From CAKZSB01 sp964573105 (GTDB lineage: Bacteria; Pseudomonadota; Gammaproteobacteria; Granulosicoccales; Granulosicoccaceae), in contig CAZNIS010000001.1 of NCBI GenBank assembly GCA_964573105.1, forward strand, positions 248,001 to 312,000: DNA of 64,000 nt. The letters are read 5' to 3'. A program made the translations under genes and the position numbers. Below, in pieces: positions 16,950 through 24,468 of this stretch; position 1 is the first letter of the stretch; each line of letters begins with the position of its first letter. The notes under the pieces were generated by a model that ran no database searches, was not told the DNA's origin, and saw nothing but the letters and a program-made list of their open reading frames with translations.

Positions 16950-17528
16950 TCAGTTGCCAAACCCTGCAAACCCCATGAAAGCCATCGACATAATGCCGGC
17001 GCTGACCATTGCAATCGCATGTCCGCGAAAAGGGGCCGGAACATCGCCGTGATCGATTCGTTCTCTAATCGCGGCGAAAAGTACCAGCACCAGCGTGAAG
17101 CCCATTGCTGCACCGAAGCCATAGACCGCAGCCTGTAAGAATGTGTGTTGTTCGCGTGCACTCAGTAGGGCGACACCCAACACCGCACAATTGGTGGTGA
17201 TCAGCGGCAGGAAAATACCCAGTACGCTTTGCAGTACCGGGCTGGTTTTGCGGATGAACATCTCGGTGAACTGCACCAGACCCGCGATGATTAAAATAAA
17301 ACTGATCAGACGCAGGTATTCGAGATCGAGTGGAATCAGTATGTAGTTGTCGAGCAAGAAACTGCAGATGGAGGCGAGTGTCAATACGAAGGTTGTGGCC
17401 AGCCCCATGCCCAGCGCGGTTTCCAGTTTCCCGGATACGCCCATGAACGGGCACAGACCAAGAAACTGGGCCAGTACAAAGTTGTTGACCAGCACCGTGC
17501 CAACCAGCAGTAATAGTAATTCGTTCAC
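16950..17528 (-). CDS. rnfA: Rnf electron transport complex subunit A
   Basis: A 192-residue protein with six predicted helices. The GTG start at 17528 (GTG AAC GAA TTA) gives exactly the conserved RnfA N-terminus NELLLLLVGTVLVNNFV; longer frames run into metG and are not used. NFVLAQFLGLCPFMGVS and PLITTNCAVLGVALL contain the paired Cys that coordinate a [2Fe-2S] cluster between RnfA and RnfE. It starts 7 bp after the metG stop, and a 60-bp gap separates it from rnfB. Confidence 0.95.
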   Translation of the reverse strand: MNELLLLLVGTVLVNNFVLAQFLGLCPFMGVSGKLETALGMGLATTFVLTLASICSFLLDNYILIPLDLEYLRLISFILIIAGLVQFTEMFIRKTSPVLQSVLGIFLPLITTNCAVLGVALLSAREQHTFLQAAVYGFGAAMGFTLVLVLFAAIRERIDHGDVPAPFRGHAIAMVSAGIMSMAFMGFAGFGN

Positions 17529-17535
17529 TGCTGAC

Positions 17536-19560
17536 TTACTTGACGCGCATACCCGGTTGCGCGCCGCTGTCTGGTGACAGCACAAAGAGATCGCTACCGC
17601 CAGGCCCAGCCGCCAGGACCATGCCTTCGGATAAACCAAAACGCATCTTTCGCGGCTTCAGGTTGGCGACCATCACGGTCTGCCGGCCAATCAGTTGATC
17701 CGGTTGGTAGGCCGACTTGATGCCGGCGAATACGTTGCGGGTTTCGCCACCGAGATCCAGTGTCAGTTGTAGTAATTTGTCGGCGCCTTTGACTGCCTGA
17801 GCATCGGTGATGGTGGCGACGCGTAGATCGATCTGTGCAAATTGTTCGTAGTCGATTTCTGCACTGATTGGATCGTCGGCCAGTGGGCCTGTGACGGGCG
17901 CCGCTGTCTCGACCAGGTCTTCTTTTGATGCCTCGACGATCGCGGCGATGCTCTTGGGTTCGATTCTGCTGATCATCGGTTTGAATTTGCCGATGCCATG
18001 GCTTGTCAATGGGGTTGCGCTGTCGTTCCAGTTAAAAGGTGTTACCTGCAGAAACGCTTCAGTTTTCTCGGCGATGGAAGGCAGTACCGGTTTGAGGTAG
18101 ATCACCAGATTTTTGAACAGGTTGATTCCAAGGGTACAGATTTGTTGTACGCGCTCTTCCTGTCCTTCCTGTTTGATCAGTGTCCACGGAGCGTTTTCGG
18201 CGATGTACTGATTCGCTTCATCGGCCAGTGCGACGATCTCGCGCATGGCGCGGCCGAATTCACGGTTTTCATAGTGGCCCGCGATTGACTCAGCGGCTGC
18301 GGCCGAATGTTCAAACAATGCTGTTTCCGGCAGAGAGGCGGCCAACTGCCCATCGAAGCGCGATGTGATGAATCCGGCGCAGCGGCTGGCGATGTTGATG
18401 ATTTTTCCAACCAGATCGGAGTTCACCCTGGCGACGAAATCTTCCAGATTGAGATCGATGTCTTCGACTTTGCTGTTCAGCTTGGTGGCAAAGTAGTAGC
18501 GCAGGTACTCGGGTGGCAGATGGTCGAGGTAGGTGCGCGCCTTGATAAACGTGCCGCGTGACTTAGACATCTTTGCACCGTCAACGGTCAGAAACCCGTG
18601 GCAAAAAACGCCGCTGGGTTTTCTGTGGCCGGATCCATGTAATACGGCCGGCCAGAACAGGGTATGGAAATAGGCGATGTCCTTGCCGATGAAATGATAC
18701 ATCTCTGAGCTTGAGTCACTGCTCCAGTGATGATCGAATGCCGCGCTATCGGTGCCGACGTAGTTCAGGTGGCTTGCCATGTAGCCGATCGGCGCGTCCA
18801 GCCAAACGTAAAAGTACTTGCCTGGCGCGTCCGGAATCTCGAAACCCCAATAGGGCTTGTTGCGCGAAATGTCCCAGTCCTGCAGGCCATCTTCAAACCA
18901 CTCTTTCAGCTTGTTGCTGATCTCGGGTTGCAGCTGGTCGCCCTGTGTCCACTCGCGCAGCATGTCTTCGAAGTGGCCGAGTTTGAAGAAGAATTGCTCT
19001 GAGTCACGTTTTTCGGGCACAGCACCGCTCACGACCGAGATCGGATTGCGTAACTCGGTGGCATCGTAGGTGGTGCTGCAGTTTTCGCAGGCATCGCCGT
19101 ACTGATCGGCAGTCCCGCACTTGGGGCACTCGCCTTTGACGAACCGGTCGGGCAGGAACATATTGGCTTGTGGGTCGTAGAGCTGTTTGATGGTCCTTGA
19201 CTCAATATGGCCAGCATCGCGCAAACGCTGATAGATCATTTCTGCGCACTGCCTGTTCTCAGGCGAGTGAGTGGTGTGGAAGTTGTCGAAGCTGAGCTGA
19301 AAATCGACAAAATCCTGCTCGTGCTCGGCCTTCATCGCATCGATCAGTTGTTGCGGCTCGATCCCGTCTCGCTGGGCCGCGAGCATGATCGGTGTGCCGT
19401 GCGCGTCAGATGCCCACATCCAGATGACCTGATTGCCTCGCACGCGCTGAAAACGGGTCCAGATATCGGTCTGTATGTACTCCAGCATGTGGCCAAGATG
19501 GATTGATCCATTGGCGTAGGGCAGTGCGCTGGTAACCAGAATGTCGCGTGGGGTTGTCAT
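17536..19560 (-). CDS. metG: Methionyl-tRNA synthetase
   Basis: A 674-residue class I aminoacyl-tRNA synthetase. The HIGH-type motif HLGH follows YANGSI near residue 20, and the KMSKS loop is at residues 330-334. The Zn knuckle shows as CPKCGTADQYGDACENC. The C-terminal 100 residues (from about 570: FAQIDLRVATITDAQAVKGA) form an OB-fold tRNA-binding and dimerisation domain. It charges tRNA-Met. It is the first gene of a minus-strand run leading into rnfA 7 bp later and diverges from mrp, as metG and mrp often do. Confidence 0.97.
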   Translation of the reverse strand: MTTPRDILVTSALPYANGSIHLGHMLEYIQTDIWTRFQRVRGNQVIWMWASDAHGTPIMLAAQRDGIEPQQLIDAMKAEHEQDFVDFQLSFDNFHTTHSPENRQCAEMIYQRLRDAGHIESRTIKQLYDPQANMFLPDRFVKGECPKCGTADQYGDACENCSTTYDATELRNPISVVSGAVPEKRDSEQFFFKLGHFEDMLREWTQGDQLQPEISNKLKEWFEDGLQDWDISRNKPYWGFEIPDAPGKYFYVWLDAPIGYMASHLNYVGTDSAAFDHHWSSDSSSEMYHFIGKDIAYFHTLFWPAVLHGSGHRKPSGVFCHGFLTVDGAKMSKSRGTFIKARTYLDHLPPEYLRYYFATKLNSKVEDIDLNLEDFVARVNSDLVGKIINIASRCAGFITSRFDGQLAASLPETALFEHSAAAAESIAGHYENREFGRAMREIVALADEANQYIAENAPWTLIKQEGQEERVQQICTLGINLFKNLVIYLKPVLPSIAEKTEAFLQVTPFNWNDSATPLTSHGIGKFKPMISRIEPKSIAAIVEASKEDLVETAAPVTGPLADDPISAEIDYEQFAQIDLRVATITDAQAVKGADKLLQLTLDLGGETRNVFAGIKSAYQPDQLIGRQTVMVANLKPRKMRFGLSEGMVLAAGPGGSDLFVLSPDSGAQPGMRVK

Positions 19561-19718
19561 TGGTTGTGTGAATCGACGAATTGAACGGGGATTATAACGG
19601 CTTGCCAGAGTGCAGATATCAATGCTTGCGTGCTGTGCTTGCTACTGTGCAGAGTGGCACTCATGTATCATTGCGCACTTTATCTTGCAAGCCGCCAATA
19701 CAGCGCACGGGAACAACA

Positions 19719-20810
19719 ATGGGCGATAACCTGAAAGCCGCGATCGAGAGTGCCCTGACGGGCTTTACCGACAAATATCTGGGCAAAAATCTGGTTGAGA
19801 GCAAGTCTCTCAAATCAGTCGAGATCGACAATGGCAAAGCCACACTGGATGTGGTCATGGGTTATCCCTGCAGCGGCTATGCCGATGAAATGCGCGCTGC
19901 CATCAAGCCGCTGGTGGAGTCGGTGGAAGGGGTCGATGAAGTCGTCGTCAATATCAGCAGTCGGGTCATCGCACACTCGGTGCAGCACGGCGTCAAACGG
20001 CTGGAAAACGTGAAGAACATTATCGCTGTGGCGTCTGGTAAAGGTGGTGTTGGAAAGTCAACTACGTCGGCGAATCTGGCGCTCGCGCTGGCCGCAGAAG
20101 GTGCGACCGTCGGTCTGCTGGATGCAGATATCTATGGTCCCAGCCAGCCGCGCATGATGGGATTGTCGGGCCAGCCCGAGTCGGTCGATGGCAACAGCCT
20201 CGAGCCGATGCGCAACTATGGGGTCGAGACCATGTCGATTGGCTACCTGATCGATGAAGAGACGCCGATGATCTGGCGCGGGCCGATGGTCACCCAGGCG
20301 CTCGAGCAACTGCTGAACGACACCAACTGGAAGGATCTGGACTACCTGATTATCGATTTGCCGCCAGGCACCGGCGATACCCAGCTGACGCTTTCTCAGA
20401 AAGTGCCGGTCAGTGGCGCGATCATCGTCACCACGCCGCAGGATATCGCCCTGCTGGATGCTCGCAAAGGATTGAAAATGTTTGAAAAAGTCGAGATTCC
20501 GATCCTGGGTGTCGTCGAGAACATGAGCACACACGTGTGCAGCCAATGCGGACACGAGGAGCATATCTTCGGAGCAGGCGGTGGCGAGCGAATGGCGGAA
20601 GAATCCGGTGTCGAGCTATTGGGCTCACTGCCGCTTGATATGTCAATTCGCAAGCAGGCCGACGGTGGTATGCCTTCGGTTGTCAGTCATCCCGACAGTG
20701 CGGTGTCGCACGCCTACCGTGATATTGCCCGAAAGGCAGCAGCGCGACTGGCGGTTCAGGCCAAGGACTACAGCGCCAAGTTCCCGAATATTGTGATTCA
20801 GTCAACCTGA
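19719..20810 (+). CDS. mrp: Mrp/ApbC-type iron-sulfur cluster carrier ATPase
   Basis: A 363-residue P-loop ATPase. An N-terminal MIP18/DUF59-like domain (residues about 1-95) is followed by the deviant Walker A GKGGVGKSTTS, switch DADIYGPSQPRM, and LIIDLPPGTGD. The cluster-binding CSQCG (CXXC) lies in the C-terminal half, where dimers hold a bridging 4Fe-4S cluster. It helps mature Fe-S proteins; the adjacent Rnf operon with its many clusters is an obvious client, though this is inference. The start at 19719 is chosen by family length. The stop overlaps the dcd start by one base (TGATG). Confidence 0.95.
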   Translation: MGDNLKAAIESALTGFTDKYLGKNLVESKSLKSVEIDNGKATLDVVMGYPCSGYADEMRAAIKPLVESVEGVDEVVVNISSRVIAHSVQHGVKRLENVKNIIAVASGKGGVGKSTTSANLALALAAEGATVGLLDADIYGPSQPRMMGLSGQPESVDGNSLEPMRNYGVETMSIGYLIDEETPMIWRGPMVTQALEQLLNDTNWKDLDYLIIDLPPGTGDTQLTLSQKVPVSGAIIVTTPQDIALLDARKGLKMFEKVEIPILGVVENMSTHVCSQCGHEEHIFGAGGGERMAEESGVELLGSLPLDMSIRKQADGGMPSVVSHPDSAVSHAYRDIARKAAARLAVQAKDYSAKFPNIVIQST

Positions 20811-21379
20811 TGTCGATCAAGTCCGATCGATGGATTCGGCAAATGGCCGAGAGTCACGGCATGATCGAGCCGTTCGAGCCGGTTCAGGTCCGCGAGACGG
20901 CCGGCGAGCCCAAGCTGATCTCCTACGGGACATCCAGCTATGGCTACGATGTGCGGTGTGCTGATGAGTTCAAGATTTTCACTAACATCAATCACGCGAT
21001 CGTCGATCCCAAGAACTTCGACACCGACAGCTTCGTCGACGTGGTTGGCGATGTCTGTATCATCCCGCCGAACTCCTTTGCGCTGGCCCGCACGGTTGAG
21101 TACTTTCGCATTCCCCGCAGTGTGTTGACCGTGTGTCTGGGCAAATCCACCTATGCGCGGTGCGGGATTATTGTCAATGTGACCCCGCTGGAGCCCGAGT
21201 GGGAGGGGCACGTGACGCTGGAGTTCTCCAACACCACGCCGCTGCCGGCCAAGGTCTACGCCAACGAGGGTGTGGCGCAGATGCTGTTTTTCGAGTCCGA
21301 CGAAATCTGCGAGACCAGCTACGCGGATCGCGCCGGCAAATATCAGGGCCAACGCGGGGTGACGTTACCCAAGACTTGA
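20810..21379 (+). CDS. dcd: dCTP deaminase
   Basis: A 189-residue enzyme converting dCTP to dUTP, the main source of dUMP for thymidylate synthesis in gammaproteobacteria. The signature GTSSYGYDVRCADEFKIF, the catalytic region GKSTYARCGIIVNVTPLEPEWEG with the general-base Glu, and FSNTTPLPAKVYANEGVAQ are all present. Length is normal (190-195). It is translationally coupled to mrp through TGATG. The 3' end overlaps the convergent HAD phosphatase gene by 15 bp. Confidence 0.97.
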   Translation: MSIKSDRWIRQMAESHGMIEPFEPVQVRETAGEPKLISYGTSSYGYDVRCADEFKIFTNINHAIVDPKNFDTDSFVDVVGDVCIIPPNSFALARTVEYFRIPRSVLTVCLGKSTYARCGIIVNVTPLEPEWEGHVTLEFSNTTPLPAKVYANEGVAQMLFFESDEICETSYADRAGKYQGQRGVTLPKT

Positions 21380-22045
21380 TCGATCAGCGTCTCGGCGTAT
21401 CGTCATTTGCGGCCAGTTTCGCCTGGCTGCAATGGCCTGCAGCGAGGCGTCTGCATTGACGGTCACCGGGTTGTCGACCAGTTCCAGCATCGGCAAATCG
21501 TTAATCGAGTCGCTGTAGAACCAGCTTTCGCTCAAACTGTGGTTACGGCCCGCGATCCATTCGTGCAGCCGCGTGACCTTGCCATGCCGGAAACTTGCCG
21601 GGCCGCGCAAAACACCGGTCGGCCGATCATTGTGCCACTCAAGTTCGGTGGCGATAAAGTCATCGATCGGCAGTGGCGCGATGGAACAGCGCGCCAGAAA
21701 CTCAACCGTTGCAGTGATAATCAGCAGGTAGTCTCCGCGGTCGCGATGATACTGCAGCAGTTCCAGCGCGGCAGGCGCCACATGATGCGGCACCACCTCC
21801 TTTGTGAAGGTCATGAGTAGCTGATTCAGCTGTGCTGTCGACAGGTGCGCCAGCGCGTCGACCAGCGCCCTGACATATTCGCCGGGATCGAGCGTGCCGC
21901 CGTCATAGGCACTGTTCTGCTCGTGATAGCGTCGAAGGAAAGTCGCCCGATCAATGACGCCCTGATCGCACAGATGGCTGTGCCACAGGTAGTCGGTGTC
22001 TCCGTCGAGCAGGGTGTGGTCGAGATCGAATATGGCGAGGGGCAA
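21365..22045 (-). CDS. HAD-family phosphatase, SerB-like (subfamily IB)
   Basis: A 226-residue HAD hydrolase. Motif I DLDHTLLDGDTDYLW at residues 7-21 (nucleophile Asp7) is the form seen in the subfamily IB group of SerB-like phosphatases. Motif II is LLIITATVEF, motif III the Lys in FRHGKVTRL, and motif IV YSDSINDLPML. Likely substrates are phosphoserine-like monoesters, but sequence does not decide. It converges on dcd with overlapping 3' ends and diverges from rppH with a 171-bp spacer. Confidence 0.88.
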   Translation of the reverse strand: MPLAIFDLDHTLLDGDTDYLWHSHLCDQGVIDRATFLRRYHEQNSAYDGGTLDPGEYVRALVDALAHLSTAQLNQLLMTFTKEVVPHHVAPAALELLQYHRDRGDYLLIITATVEFLARCSIAPLPIDDFIATELEWHNDRPTGVLRGPASFRHGKVTRLHEWIAGRNHSLSESWFYSDSINDLPMLELVDNPVTVNADASLQAIAARRNWPQMTIRRDADRSSLG

Positions 22046-22216
22046 GTGGGCTCCAGAGGCTGTGACCAGCGCGGTTACTGGTCGGGATCATGCAGGATTG
22101 CAGCCATTAGCTGGAATGATTCTCGCTGCGGGCGAAGGGTAGGCGTCCGGCTGATTTGATGCGGCGCAGTAGATGTGGAAAAATCGACCACATTATAAAA
22201 AGAAGATGATACCGAC

Positions 22217-22708
22217 ATGATTGATTCTGATGGATTCAGACCGAACGTGGGTATCGTTCTCAGCAACCAAGAAGGCCAGGTGTTCTGGGCGCGTCGCGCC
22301 GGCAAGGACTCATGGCAGTTTCCACAGGGTGGTATCAAGCGTTACGAGACCCCACAGCAGGCGATGTACCGTGAACTGTTCGAGGAAACCGGGCTGTGCG
22401 AGAGCGATGTTCGGATTATGGGTTGTACCCGCAATTGGCTGAGGTACAGACTGCCATCGCGCTATGTGCGCAAGCACCAGAGTCCGGTGTGTATCGGGCA
22501 GAAACAGATCTGGTACATGCTGCGCCTGGTAGGAGACGAGGCAAACGTTCAGCTGGATCGCAGCGGTTCGCCCGAGTTCGACAGCTGGCGCTGGGTTGAT
22601 TACTGGCTGCCGCTGCGCAAAGTGATCTTCTTCAAGCGCGACGTCTACCGAGGTGCACTGGAGGAACTCGCGCCGTTGCTCTTTCCCGAAGAGCGACAGG
22701 GGGCCTGA
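22217..22708 (+). CDS. rppH: RNA pyrophosphohydrolase
   Basis: A 163-residue Nudix enzyme that removes pyrophosphate from the 5' end of mRNA, triggering RNase E decay. The N-terminus IDSDGFRPNVGIVLSN, the QFPQGGIKRYETPQQAMYRELF box with FEETGL, and the C-terminal VIFFKRDVYRGALEELA all match RppH closely. Length matches E. coli RppH (176) minus a short tail. An AT-rich CATTATAAAA block at 22191-22200 just upstream is a possible -10 region, but I see no matching -35. Confidence 0.95.
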   Translation: MIDSDGFRPNVGIVLSNQEGQVFWARRAGKDSWQFPQGGIKRYETPQQAMYRELFEETGLCESDVRIMGCTRNWLRYRLPSRYVRKHQSPVCIGQKQIWYMLRLVGDEANVQLDRSGSPEFDSWRWVDYWLPLRKVIFFKRDVYRGALEELAPLLFPEERQGA

Positions 22709-22718
22709 GCAGAGCCGG

Positions 22719-23147
22719 TCAGAAGGGCTTGACCACCGCCAGGATCACCACCGCAATCAACGCCAGAACCGGCGCCTCGTTGAACCAGCGATACCAGACG
22801 TGTCCGTGGTGATTCGCATCGGCTGCGAATAGGCGCACCAATCTTCCACACCATCCGTGATAGCCATAGAGTGCTAACACAACCACCAGTTTCACGTGCA
22901 GCCAGTGCATGTGTATCAGCGCGCTAAACGGGTATTGCGCGATCAGCGCTACGCCGAGAATCAAAACTACGATAGCGCTGGGTGTCATGATGCCGCGATA
23001 CAACTTGCGCTCCATGATCTTGAAGCGCTCCTGGCTCACCTGATCGTCAGCCATCGCGTGATAGACGAATAGTCTGGGCAGATAGAACAGTCCGGCGAAC
23101 CACGTCACAACTGCCACAACATGAAATGCCTTCAACCACAGAATCAT
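22719..23147 (-). CDS. hemJ: HemJ-type protoporphyrinogen oxidase (membrane protein)
   Basis: A 142-residue protein with four membrane helices. The conserved AFHVVAVVTWFAGLFYLPRLFVYH near the N-terminus carries the His and Arg residues needed for haem binding, and LYRGIMTPS holds the conserved Arg. Length (140-150) and pattern match HemJ, the oxidase that makes protoporphyrin IX in bacteria without HemG or HemY. It lies 37 bp after the TlpA-like gene and converges on rppH with a 10-bp gap. Confidence 0.88.
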   Translation of the reverse strand: MILWLKAFHVVAVVTWFAGLFYLPRLFVYHAMADDQVSQERFKIMERKLYRGIMTPSAIVVLILGVALIAQYPFSALIHMHWLHVKLVVVLALYGYHGWCGRLVRLFAADANHHGHVWYRWFNEAPVLALIAVVILAVVKPF

Positions 23148-23184
23148 AGGGGCGGCAGCCGTCGTCGATGCAGTTGAGTGGTTG

Positions 23185-23700
23185 CTAGCGCTCGGCCAGC
23201 TGAACGTCGCTCAGGACGGCGGTTAGTTCCTGCGTGACGGTGGCTTGATCGAGTCTGCCGGTATGGCGCCACAGGATCGATCCCTTTTCGTCCAGCAGAA
23301 AACTTGTCGGGGTGAACCTCACACCGGGAAACGCAGCGGCGATCTCGCCCTTTTCGTCGTGGCTGACGGCATAGCGAATCGACTGGCTGTCGGCAAAGCT
23401 TCGGATCTCGTGAGGTGTGTCGTACTGCATCGAGACTGCAAGCACCGCCAGATCCGCTCTGTCGAATTCGTCATGTAGCGCGTTGAGCACAGGTACATCC
23501 CTGAGACATATCGAGCAACTTGTCGACCAGAAGCTCAGCAGGGTGGCCTTGCTGTCCGGTCGGTTGATATCAAAGGTGTGACCGTCTATCGATTTTATCG
23601 AGAGTGATGTGGCGGCGCTGACTCCCTTTTCAGCGTTGGTATTCATCACGGCCGCCGCCGCGATCAGCGCGGCGAGCAGGTAGGGAATTCGGATAGTCAA
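23185..23700 (-). CDS. TlpA/ResA-like membrane-anchored or secreted thioredoxin
   Basis: A 171-residue protein with an N-terminal hydrophobic signal or anchor (residues 5-24, Ala-rich) and a thioredoxin fold of the AhpC/TSA-TlpA type. The redox motif is CSIC within SFWSTSCSICLRDVPVL, and the cis-Pro region is FTPTSFLLDEKG. Such proteins reduce periplasmic disulfides, for example in cytochrome c or copper-centre assembly. Its place upstream of hemJ may reflect a haem link, but this is only inferred. Confidence 0.85.
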   Translation of the reverse strand: MTIRIPYLLAALIAAAAVMNTNAEKGVSAATSLSIKSIDGHTFDINRPDSKATLLSFWSTSCSICLRDVPVLNALHDEFDRADLAVLAVSMQYDTPHEIRSFADSQSIRYAVSHDEKGEIAAAFPGVRFTPTSFLLDEKGSILWRHTGRLDQATVTQELTAVLSDVQLAER

Positions 23701-23897
23701 ACGTTTGGTCCGGCAGAATAATCAGCGCAAGTATAAATCCAGCAGCATACGGGCCAGATTGCGATCAATTAACGCTGTGATTACAGACACATCGGAGGGA
23801 ATTGAACAGAGTTTTACTAAAGTTTCGTTTTGCACTTGCCGTCCAGACAAGGAGAAGCGCGATATTCGGCGAATAATTAGAGAAAGCGGAGACTTCG

Positions 23898-24440
23898 ATG
23901 AAAAGAACCCTGGTCAGCACTTTGGTACTGACGGCGGCCATGTGCGGTCAGGTAGTGAATGGCGGAACGCTCGATTTCCTTCAGCAGGCTGATACCAGCA
24001 ATATTTATCTGGGTTTTCAGTTGTACAACGGTGACCTCGATGGCGTCGAAGGTGTTGGTCAGGACATGAGCGTGCTGAATGCCACATTGGGTTACACCCT
24101 GAAGGCAGGCATATCGGTTGAAGCGCGCTATGGCGCTGGCAGCGATCAGTTGGACTCATTGGTTCAGGATCCTGTTTCAAGTTACATCGCAGGGCTCGTT
24201 CGTTATCACTACACGTGGGACAACATCATGGTCTACGCCGGTGCAGGGATGGGCGTGAGAGGACACAGCAGTGTGTTGGAAGGAGTAGATGATCGCCAGA
24301 TCGGTGTGACTGTTTCTTTCGGCGTAAATCTGTTTGGTAACGACAAGTCCGCGGTCAACCTCGAGTACTTCACGATAAGCGGCGATGAGCGGTACAGCGC
24401 AATCGGTTTTGGTTACCACCACTACTTTGGCAACTACTAG
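23898..24440 (+). CDS. Small outer-membrane beta-barrel protein
   Basis: A 180-residue exported protein with a signal peptide (residues 1-22, KRTL start, cleavage near VVNGG). The mature chain is a series of alternating amphipathic strands: YLGFQLYNGDL, ISVEARYGAGSD, IMVYAGAGMGVRGHS, and a final aromatic strand FGYHHYFGNY. This suits an eight-strand OmpA/OmpW-like barrel. A GGAG sits eight bases before the ATG. No family name is certain. The Ig-repeat lipoprotein starts 28 bp downstream, so the two surface proteins are probably made from one mRNA. Confidence 0.7.
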   Translation: MKRTLVSTLVLTAAMCGQVVNGGTLDFLQQADTSNIYLGFQLYNGDLDGVEGVGQDMSVLNATLGYTLKAGISVEARYGAGSDQLDSLVQDPVSSYIAGLVRYHYTWDNIMVYAGAGMGVRGHSSVLEGVDDRQIGVTVSFGVNLFGNDKSAVNLEYFTISGDERYSAIGFGYHHYFGNY

Positions 24441-24468
24441 TGACTTGCGGTTTTATCAGGGGATCACA

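Noticed and set aside
17529..17639. N-terminal extension of rnfA inside metG
   Set aside because: The conserved RnfA N-terminus begins at GTG 17528; the upstream part is the metG end read in another frame.
20058..20564. 168-residue minus-strand frame opposite mrp
   Set aside because: Lies entirely within a certain coding region; His/Arg-rich shadow.
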